Assembly (NCBI GenBank): GCA_905178155.1
Contig: CAJINV010000046.1
Span: forward strand, 1-37,391
Origin: Amoebophrya sp. A120
Taxonomy: Eukaryota > Sar > Dinophyceae > Syndiniales > Amoebophryaceae
Direction: 5' to 3'
DNA: 37,391 nucleotides
Translations under genes and position numbers: made by a program
Notes under the pieces: model-generated
The model's database searches: none
What the model saw: the letters and a program-made list of their open reading frames with translations, nothing else
What the model was told of the DNA's origin: nothing
Part shown: one piece after another, positions 30,128-37,391 of the stretch
How positions within the stretch are numbered: the stretch's first letter is position 1
Layout: every line of letters begins with the position of its first letter

Positions 30128-30262
30128 CATCAGAAGTCAATGAGGTTCAAGGGTTGACTTTTTGGAAACCTGGACTTTATTTGATTCCTAGTTCTTCGAC
30201 TTGTTGAAGCCCTGTCGCACAGTCTGTCACGCGCACCATCCAGCGCTATACGTGAGAGCAAG

Positions 30263-33010
30263 ATGACGCCTCCACGAGGTTTTTTTACTTTTACGTTGTG
30301 CTTGCGGTACGGCTTGCTTCCGTGGCGCGGCGCAGGCGAGCTAGCGCCAACCCTCTTACCGGAGAACGTCACAGACGCCTTCATCGACCGCTCACCGCAT
30401 TCCCGCTACGACGACTCACAGCAAGTGCGCACGGTCGTTGTAGATACCGCCGCGGAGTTTACGGATGAGGAAGAACGGGCGGGCGAGTCGGGTTTTGTGG
30501 AGAAATCAATATCCGGCGATTCCAGCGCGATTGGAGAGTTAGAAGAAGCACCCTCCACCACTAAAATTGCGGCGGATGACCAGACGGAGCAAGGAGATTT
30601 TTACCGCGCTGCCGGGGAGAAGGGGTTGCAGCGGAGCGGACACGGGATTGGAGCGGATTACTCAGAAGTCGGAACGAATGACACGGAGTCCACAGGATCA
30701 GGAGTGGTCAACTCGTTTCTAGTTACAAAAGCAGGCGCATCCACATCAACTTCAACAAGATTGGCGGATACCGTTCGCCACACAGCAAAAGCGATCGGAG
30801 GGGTTGGCTCCATGTACATGGGACTACCTACCGTGTGGGGCGAACGGATTGGTGACCTGGTTGCGAGAGGAACCCTGCGAGGAGGTAAGCTGGCCATCGA
30901 GGCAGCGTGGAGACTCCAAGAGGCAATACGCGAGAAGATGATGCACGGCGTGCAAATTTTGTTTGACCTGTCGCAGCGAAAGCTCCAGGAGATTTCCAAG
31001 AAGTGGGAAGAGCACAAGCAGAGACATCCCAGCCTCGCGTGGTTTGCTGTGCACGTGGTGGAGGCAGAACCAGGTGCCCTAGTACGTCCTCTAGCAGACT
31101 TCATCGGAACACAGATCGCCGATCACCACAGGAAGTTTTCGCTTTGGACGCACTTGCAGAAGTGGTTCTGGGAGGACCTTGGCGTGCTCAACTCCATCCA
31201 GCAGCTGCATGTTGTGACGGACAAAGATTCCTATCGCGAACTGAAAGGGAAAAGCGAAGCTGGAGACACCGACTACAACAAAAACTTGGTGTTCGAAAAC
31301 CACGCATGGCTCAACAGCCTCGCTGATCGTGATCGGGAAGATCACTCTGCTCCTGGTCTTGACCGATGGCGGAAAGCAGAGCTTTATCGTACAATGGTGT
31401 TTGCTAAAGCTGTGTACGAAGCGAACCCGATTGACGCAATCAAGAAGCCTGGCGCTTTTCTTATAGAAAGCGCAGCGCCGGGGGTGACAGATGAGGATCG
31501 GGAGATGAAAGACCACTCGGGAAGAAAGGAATATGTAGACGACTTTAGCAATGTGGACCAGTTTGCGTACTATATCGACGCGAAGCTCAACGAGCCTGCG
31601 TACATGATCCTGCGGGACGACTTGTTGCAGGCTATTGTCGTGGTGATTCAAGGGACTGCCGGCCCGGCCGACATCCGAACGGATCTGCACTATGGAGACT
31701 GCTGGGTGCCGTTGGCGGACTTCGGCGTCGGCAATGAGAAGTTGCATCACCATTCTGTCGACCACGAAAAACAGGCCGTGGAGCACAACCCGCATCATCC
31801 GGCCGTGCACAAACACCCGGACCCGCAACACCGTCACTCGCATGACGCAAATCACATTTGTACACGACAGAAGCACAAACGAGACAAGCAAACCCACTCC
31901 GTGAATGAAATGGTCCGAGTACACGCGGGCTTCTTCAAAGCAGCGCACTACGTCAGCTTCAAGACGTTCAAGCTCGTGCACAACATGCTGAAACACGATG
32001 AACATGAAAAGTACAAACGTGTGATCATCACAGGCCACTCTCTTGGTGCCGCTACTGCTCAGTTTGTTTACGCCATGTGGCGCGGAACGAAAGCGTTCCA
32101 TGACATCGACCACGCGCGAAAGAAACACGCCAAGAAAGCGAACCGCGACCATCACCCTATTGAAGTCAAGTGCTACGCCCACGCGAACCCGGGCATGATC
32201 AGCACGCACGCCCAGGTGCACCATTTGAAGGAGCAGGCGAGAAAAGGCACGATCAAGGCCTCTGACTTACTTTTCCCGTTCAAATCGTTTCTCACTACCA
32301 TATTCACTGGAAATGTGTCAATGTTTGGGTGTGGCGGAGTACAAAACCGTTTCCATGTCTAGGTACTTATTCTGCAACATGAGAGACTTCGCTCGTTGCG
32401 TCGCAAGAAATGGACAACTTGTGGCACTCATGTAACGCGGATGTCTGTGTAATGGCGTTCCACTAGAGAGCTAGCATTACATCACGAGCAAAGCTCGTAT
32501 CCGTATCGTTCCAGACCCAGGCATAACTTGGTTTGCAATGCATAGATCATAGCCGGCTACGACGTCGTGCCGCGTGTGAACTACCCAGAGCGGCTAAAGA
32601 ATATGGCGGATGCGGCTTTCGCTGTTCTAAGCACAGCCGACACGGAGTCCGAAAACTGGAACAGCGAAAATTCGGCTGCCAGCGATCTCTGGACAGCAGT
32701 CGACACAGCCCAGTCTGAAGAACTGAAGCAACCCACCGACGCGAAATCTGGTGGAGCACTCCCGTCTGGGCAACTGGTGCTGTATTTGCCGGGGCCACCG
32801 GAACCCGCACCACCAGAAGAAAGCCATGTGGCGGGAGTGTTTGGCTTTGCAATTGTTCATCAAGAAACCTTTAAAAATCCTATTTTCAGCATGAAAGCGT
32901 TACTTTCGCATGACGGTGCGAACTACATCGCGAAATTGGCAAAGCTGTTTGTTTCTACTCCCAATGGGCTGCTGCGTCCAATTGCTCGCGACAGCATGCA
33001 TTCTGCGTAA
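30263..33010 (+). CDS. Class 3 lipase, diacylglycerol-lipase-like, two exons
   Basis: Exons 30263-32300 and 32550-33010 give 832 residues. The N-terminus has a weak hydrophobic leader (GFFTFTLCLRYGLLP) that may target the secretory route. Residues about 160-240 form amphipathic helices. The alpha/beta-hydrolase core includes MVFAKAVYEANP, AIVVVIQGTAGPADIRTDL, and the nucleophile elbow ITGHSLGAATAQ with Ser593. Asp684 in the joined TIAGYDVVPRV and His800 in LLSHDGANY complete a catalytic triad typical of DAG lipases. A His-rich insertion (about 500-545, many HH and HxH) interrupts the core and might bind metal; this is unusual. It should hydrolyse membrane or neutral glycerolipids. The only intron is a worn TAT...ATA element; joining ACCA to TAGCC keeps the frame and creates the DVVP motif. 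Confidence 0.85.
32301..32544 (+). mobile_element. Intronic TIR element 10 (introner, long family, degenerate, 244 bp)
   Basis: It begins TATTCACTGGAAATGTGTCA and ends TTTGCAATGCATA, with a degraded GTTTGGGTGTGG / CCAGACCCAGG pair in place of the family GTCTGGGTCTGG. The flanks TACCA and GATCA match at only three of five bases. Removal with one flank restores FLTTIAGYDVVPRV. The wear suggests an older insertion than the other members. Confidence 0.7.
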
Positions 33011-33893
33011 TCGCTTATCTGTGAATCCCGTTGTAGTTATTTTTCTCATATGAATCTGGTTGACGTTGAGTTCTGCTTTTGTTCGTAAAAGTATTCTATT
33101 GGTTTTTTTTTGCACTGCAAGCACTTTTTTTCCTTGTTTTCGTTTTGCTTGTAGAAAATCGATTTGCTGTCCCTTCTACTCTGCGAAAGAAATAACGGAG
33201 AACGTCTCCTCTGTCAAAAAAATCAAATAAGCAAAAGAAAAAACACAAAAAAAATACTTCTAGGGCCGATTCCAAAAACACAAAAACGCACTTAGCGCAA
33301 AAAATAGCGCACTCTGCTCACACTACGCAAGTACAAAAAAAGGCCCAGGGCTGGCAATAAAAATAGAAAACGCGCTCTGCGCGCAATTTCGCGATAAAAG
33401 ATCGGGAAAAAACCAGGCAGGGCGTTGCAGAAGCATTTCTGTGCGAATTCTCGTCTTCGATTGTAATTTATTTAGTTGATCTCATACTAAAAAGAAGCAT
33501 TCCCGTGCGCGGAAGCATTTCCGTGCGCGGAACACCGCTCAATTAGTTCGTGTTTCGGACTTGGTTGTTGGGGTAATAAATCTCTTCGTTGGTTCAACTT
33601 GGAATTAGTTTCTTTGGTTATGGTTATGGTTTTGGTTCCTCACCCTCAGTGAATGTGAAACAATTTTCGCTCGGTGGTTCATCTTCGGTTGAACTTGAAA
33701 TCCCTCGGTGTCAAAATTCTTGTCGTATTCGTGCAGTCCCGTTCGCACCCACGTTTTTTTGAATTTCAAGTTCACGCATGTTGAAATACATCAGTAGAAG
33801 TCAATTGCAAGTGTCGCCCAAAGGCGAACAACCTGTTTTGCCTCTGCCACGAGCTCCTCCTTGTCCGAAGATCGCGCTGCAAAATTTCCGCTT
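33011..33893. other. Intergenic region upstream of the SPRY gene
   Basis: No gene is supported. The first part is rich in A and T homopolymers (33100-33320). The rest is the second copy of the dispersed upstream repeat. Confidence 0.45.
33391..33780 (+). repeat. Upstream dispersed repeat, copy B (before the SPRY gene)
   Basis: This stretch is similar to 29632-29956 in the same orientation. It ends about 115 bp before the proposed SPRY start. It contains its own small duplication, gcattcccgtgcgcggaa followed by gcatttccgtgcgcggaa (about 33499-33535). Confidence 0.7.
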
Positions 33894-36147
33894 ATGCTGC
33901 AATATTGTCCCTGCGCGACAATGTGGGGCGGATTTTACGACGTGTTTTCCCCGGCGGACAAGTGCGCCGCGGCCCCGCCCGGCAGCGGTGTGGTCGGTCA
34001 GCCCGGTGCAGCGAGTTCGTCAGTCGGAAAAAGCAGTCTTCAGCATGACGAGGAGAATCCGACTGTGGAGCTTATATCAAGTGCAAAAATGGCTGAGTCT
34101 GGAAGATTGCAACTTGTCATGCTGTTTTTGGACTCTAAAAGAATTTGTATTGCATGACCAGCAAGAGGGCTACAGTGAGTTCTTGCTACACGGACGGGCC
34201 ATTTCTCATGCTAAAGGTGCATCGGGAAGACCTCTAAAAGTCTGCGATGCTAGGTCAAGTATTACAGGCATCATGGGTCATGAGAAATATGCATGACATT
34301 CTTTTTCTTCCAGATCCAGACACTTTTACACTTGATAGCTTACCGTCTCGAGCCACCCCAGCTGCTCCTCACGGGCTCGCAATCCGCAGCTCGCTTATCC
34401 TGTGCAAAAGTATCGTACTCGTATTGCAGTCATGCATTACAAATCTTTATCTTAAGGTTAAGGTAAATCCGCATTACAGATTTTCTCTCTCATGCTGAGG
34501 AAATTTGTAATGCATTTATACGAGTGCGATACTTTTGCAGTTCATATCGCTCAACTGGACGCGAAGTTGATCGGTCGGGTGGGGAAGCAACTGCATTTAT
34601 CGGCGGACGGCGTGGTCAGCGGCAGCACCAGAGGCACGGTCTACGGCAAATACAGAATTGAGCAAGACAAGCTGTACTACGAAGTTGAAATCTTACGAGC
34701 AGAGAAGAAAAACCACAGCACGCCTTCCAAGAAGGCAAGACTCTTCCTGGGTCTGACCAACACAGTGGCGCCGAGAGGTACGCCGGAAGAGACAGCCGAC
34801 GACGATCTACCTGCGGTACTTATGATTGCCTTGGTTCTGGAAGGGGGCCTAGGGCTAGGCCTCCACAAGTTGTTTAGAGACATACATGCTTGAATCCTGA
34901 TTTTCTTTTTTGACGTCGACAACGTAATAAAGAAACATAACCGTCTGCACTTTCATTTTCACCTGAAAAAGAAATCGGATCAGCAAAACAAACAATCCGA
35001 GTTCTAACTCCAAGTATTAATCCTTCGAAATTATCAAAAGCGAGGACACGGCTGCGAAGTCGAAGTGGAGGGAGGTGACATTTTCAGCTGCACCTACGAC
35101 CAAGCCAACTATCCTACATTCAACATCTACCAGAATGCAAGTCTTGTGGAGAGTGTCACAGGTACTACAATCAAGAATGCACACTTGAAAGTGCAACTAG
35201 TATAATTTAGAAAATCTTCTAACATTTTCTCAAAATCAAAATGATTTTCATTTTAGAGCCGCACCTTTTTCACTTCTTGTCCTTCCGACGTTGGTAGTTA
35301 GAAGTGCGACTTCTTCGTAATGCTGTACTGGAAATAAAAAGGTTGACAAACCAAAATCTCAACTACGCCAATTTGTCTCAACGTTTAGACAAAACGTCCC
35401 AACGTTGACCCCGACGCCTCAACTTCGGCACCGTTTAGGTTTGGGGTTAGGGTCTAGGGTTTGGGGTTCTGGTCGTCGGCCAGGGCAGCCGCCGCCGGCC
35501 GGCGGCGGCTGCCCTGGCCGACGACTCTCTCCTTTCCTTGTGTTGTGTTTCACGCCCACGCCCCTGCCCGTGTGTGTTGCCGCGCCCTTGCGCCCCTTGT
35601 GTCTCATCGAGTGCGTCTCGCGTCAATGGTGGCGGGCGTGCCTTTCCGCCACTGCCGGCGAGCGTTGTTTGAGGCCGCCGGGCAATCGTTGAGACGATTG
35701 CTCGTCGGCGTCATGAACGTTGAGACAAGAACGTTGAGATTTTGGTCTGTTAACCAAATAAAAAGATGAACACGCACAAATTACATAAAACTAAAAACAA
35801 AATCTGACGTTTCTCCTGCTCGCGCTCCGTCTTCAGGTATGAAAGGCCAACTGATACCCTATGTGTCTTTCTTGGACCACCTTCATGGACAGTTGTCGCC
35901 TCATGAGGAAGATGGTGGAGAGCGGGGTGACCAAGAAGATCTGTCTACCACCGCATCCACAGTGTCCGTCCCCTCTGTGACGGGAACTACTGCAGCCGCC
36001 AGAGGCAAAGCAAGCGGAAGTTCGGTCGGTGCCGGAGGGAGCGCCGAAATTCACATCCTCTGGCGATTTCACGACGTGCGCAACAAAGAGGCAATGCCTG
36101 ATTTTGCAAATTTTGATAAATTCATGACCGCCCGCAGTGTGATATAG
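33894..36147 (+). CDS. SPRY-domain protein, five exons
   Basis: Exons: 33894-34074, 34343-34395, 34552-34815, 35041-35161, 35837-36147; 309 residues. The start is the first ATG in the only frame that stays open through all junctions; a second ATG at 33921 is possible. The SPRY/B30.2-like core is assembled across exons: YGKYRIEQDKLYYEVEIL, ARLFLGLTN, RGHGCEVEVEGGDIFSCTYD, FNIYQNASLVESVTGMKGQL, IPYVSF. These correspond to the usual EVEI strand, the GD-x-x-x-C-x-x-D turn, and the G-x-x-x-PYVS end. SPRY domains bind protein partners; no catalytic domain accompanies it, so the role is unknown. A Ser/Thr/Ala-rich insert interrupts the last exon. Introns 1 and 2 are TAT...ATA elements; introns 3 (34816-35040) and 4 (35162-35836) are GT-AG. 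The first 60 residues are low complexity. Confidence 0.72.
34075..34337 (+). mobile_element. Intronic TIR element 11 (introner, long family, 263 bp)
   Basis: It begins TATCAAGTGCAAAAATGGCT and ends CACTTTTACACTTGATA. Identical flanks GCTTA lie at 34070-34074 and 34338-34342. Removal gives PTVELTVSSHPS in frame. It is similar to element 2 (12695-12959) along its whole length. Confidence 0.87.
34396..34546 (+). mobile_element. Intronic TIR element 12 (introner, short family, 151 bp)
   Basis: It begins TATCCTGTGCAAAAGTATCG and ends CGATACTTTTGCAGTTCATA. The inverted repeat extends to about 29 bp with a few mismatches. Identical flanks TCGCT lie at 34391-34395 and 34547-34551. Removal joins NPQLA to QLDAKLIGRV in frame. 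Confidence 0.88.
35341..35755. mobile_element. Foldback MITE in a SPRY intron (415 bp, 9-bp target duplication)
   Basis: The terminal inverted repeats are 35341-35363 (GGTTGACAAACCAAAATCTC...) and 35733-35755, with two mismatches in 23. The 9-bp aaataaaaa flanks it at 35332-35340 and 35756-35764. Subterminal caacgttgag-like words recur on both sides. A 9-bp duplication is typical of Mutator-like elements, but the A-rich site makes that assignment tentative. The element sits inside a GT-AG intron and has no coding frame of note. Confidence 0.8.
35472..35525. repeat. 54-bp perfect palindrome
   Basis: Each arm is 27 bases (gtcgtcggccagggcagccg onward) with no loop, near the middle of the MITE. 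It is preceded at 35436-35467 by a telomere-like stretch (ggggttagggtctagggttt). Confidence 0.95.
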
Positions 36148-36934
36148 TAGGACAAGCTGGTCAGGGAGCAGGACGAACAACATTTATTTTCTGCAAAGTC
36201 GACGAGTGCGAAAGCCGCTGTAGCAGTAGCACATCATACGCATATCATGGAAAAGTCATCACTTAGCGATACTAGGTAGATCAAGTGGCAGTGAGCGCTG
36301 TCCCGATCGGTCGTGCCATTATGTGTGCGACTTGCGCCGGTTCATACGCATCACGCATCCGCGTGGTCATTGCACGCTCTCACCGGACGGCAGCTGCTAG
36401 TAAGTAGCTATTTACGGCATGATTGATGCTTCTGTGTGTACGAGATAAGTACTGTGTTCATCATGGTTTTGACGGCGGCGCACAATTTCAAGTTAGTAGG
36501 GAGTTAGGGTGGTCGTGGTGTGATGAACTCTATAAAAGTCTCTGTGTCGCGGGATAGCGAGCCTGCTGATGTCTTCAAAGTGTGTGATCCTAGCCTGCTA
36601 CTGTCTTCAAAGTGTGTGATCCTACAGTAAAAGTTTCATGCACACAAAACAAAATTCAAAAGAAATACAAATAAGAATAGAAAAAAACCAAATAGGAGAT
36701 TTAAGTATGTACATGCAGCAGTGTACTGGTGTTACTGTATTGGGTCAGTCTTTGCTAAAGTCGGAGGTCGAATCTGCACACGCCGTCGGTGACTGTTATA
36801 GTCCAGTGTATGGCATAGTGCCGCCTCTACAGAATTTGGATGATGGGGTCGACCTCGACTGACAAATTTGAACCACTTGATTGATGACGCTTGAAGAAGT
36901 TCTATGTGGTTTCTCGTGGTGGAAGACGATTTAG
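36148..36934. other. Intergenic region downstream of the SPRY gene
   Basis: No supported gene. A 74-codon frame at 36638-36862 is isolated and low in coding character. The region includes a 32-bp tandem duplication. Confidence 0.4.
36561..36624 (+). repeat. 32-bp tandem duplication
   Basis: Units 36561-36592 and 36593-36624 (gcctgct..tgtcttcaaa...gatccta) differ at only two bases. Confidence 0.92.
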
Positions 36935-37391
36935 GATGACCAGCAATTTACCCGAACAAGAAAACACTTGCTGATGTTGGATGGACCAAGCAAAGCTCCA
37001 GACGCGAGCGAAGCTCCGCCTGCACCGGTGACCGAGGAAACCGTGGCAAGGCTGGAGGCGGCTGCGGAGAGACTACTGCACATGCCTACTGTAGTATCCC
37101 ACGAAAAAACTGTTTTACTGTGGAGTGGTGATTTTGCAAAATCTGCGTCACAAGTTTGTTACGCCTGACACCGAAAATCTGTCATGCGGGGTTCCCAAGG
37201 GAGAACACAGCTAGAAATCAACTGTCTTGCATGTGTAGCTTGCATGTGTAGCATGACACACACTTGTGCGATCCATTTTCTGCATCACAAGTTCACAGTG
37301 AAACAGTTTTTTCTTGCGATATGTAGTCCGGCCCCAAGTATTGCAACGTCCCGGAAGCGGGATGAGCGGGGGGTCCGCAGGAGTCCCCACA
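36935..37391 (+). CDS. Partial unknown gene interrupted by an introner
   Basis: The first visible exon runs to 37094, with an in-frame stop just before 36935. It may start at the ATG at 36974 or continue from an upstream exon via the ttag|GATGAC acceptor. Residues read MLDGPSKAPDASEAPPAPVTEE then TVARLEAAAERLLHMPTVV, a Pro/Ala-rich linker followed by a helix. After removal of element 13, the frame continues RPQVLQRPGSGMSGGSAG to the window end. No domain is recognised. The gene is called mainly because the element-removal rule keeps it open. Confidence 0.5.
37095..37321 (+). mobile_element. Intronic TIR element 13 (introner, distinct family, 227 bp)
   Basis: The ends are TATCCCACGAAAAAACTG and the complement of TATCGCAAGAAAAAACTG; the inverted repeat matches 25 of 28 bases. 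Identical flanks TGTAG lie at 37090-37094 and 37322-37326. The terminal sequence beyond TAT is unrelated to the other families, yet the TAT/ATA ends and 5-bp duplication are the same. Confidence 0.82.

Larger units (their letters stand above)
29373..30262. other. Intergenic region upstream of the lipase gene
   Basis: No gene is supported. It holds a dispersed repeat (listed separately) and a trinucleotide run close to the lipase start. Confidence 0.45.

Noticed and set aside
31091-32224. 377-codon open frame on the minus strand
   Set aside because: It is antisense to the lipase core with the GHSLG motif; a shadow.
33778-34296. 172-codon frame starting at 33778 as the SPRY N-terminus
   Set aside because: After removal of elements 11 and 12 this frame meets a stop soon after 34552. 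Only the frame starting at 33894 runs through the SPRY core.
35436-35467. Telomere or chromosome end
   Set aside because: Only a few degenerate TTTAGGG-like words occur, inside a MITE in an intron with genes on both sides.

Overview
The window is nuclear DNA of a eukaryote. Genes are split by introns, no bacterial operons or ribosome-binding sites are seen, and a reverse-transcribing element and DNA-transposon-like elements are present. A single-domain voltage-gated channel with an EF-hand, a bacterial-type aspartase, and many small mobile introns that ignore GT-AG suggest an alveolate, perhaps dinoflagellate-related. A syndinean parasite such as Amoebophrya is one candidate. That placement is inference; no rRNA or other marker gene is present.

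Layout. (1) 575-10510: an apparently intact tyrosine-recombinase (YR) retrotransposon of the DIRS/Ngaro/PAT group. It has a gag-like ORF, an RT-RNase H ORF and a tyrosine recombinase ORF, bounded by split direct repeats in the order A1...B1-A2-B2. (2) 10730-13557: a JmjC/cupin-8 oxygenase in six exons. (3) 14607-16983: aspartate ammonia-lyase in three exons. (4) 18709-29372: a single-domain voltage-gated cation channel in four exons, spread out by a 4.8 kb and a 3.1 kb intronic element. (5) 30263-33010: a class 3 (DAG-lipase-like) lipase in two exons. (6) 33894-36147: a SPRY-domain protein in five exons. (7) 36935 to the window end: the start of an unidentified gene. All host genes lie on the plus strand.

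The main result is a family of 13 intronic elements (151 bp to 4.8 kb) in five of these genes (JmjC, aspartase, channel, lipase, SPRY) and in the partial last gene. Twelve of the 13 begin TAT and all end ATA (one begins TAG). They carry terminal inverted repeats of about 15-45 bp. Nine are flanked by perfect 5-bp direct repeats; four have diverged ones. Deleting the element plus one copy of the 5-bp repeat restores the reading frame in every case, and in several cases rebuilds a conserved domain (channel S1-S2, the aspartase QGGAGTS loop, the lipase DVVP motif). No sliding of the junction gives GT-AG consistently. Conventional GT-AG introns occur in the same genes (12034-12239, 34816-35040, 35162-35836). 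This looks like cut-and-paste transposons acting as introns (introners), with unconventional splicing possibly guided by pairing of the inverted repeats. DNA-level elimination is an alternative. Internally similar copies sit in genes more than 20 kb apart, which supports mobility.

Other structures are a foldback MITE with a 9-bp target duplication and a 54-bp perfect palindrome inside a SPRY intron, a 66-bp minisatellite inside the 3.1 kb element, hairpin-rich GC-rich DNA inside the 4.8 kb element, and a roughly 330-390 bp repeat upstream of both the lipase and the SPRY gene.
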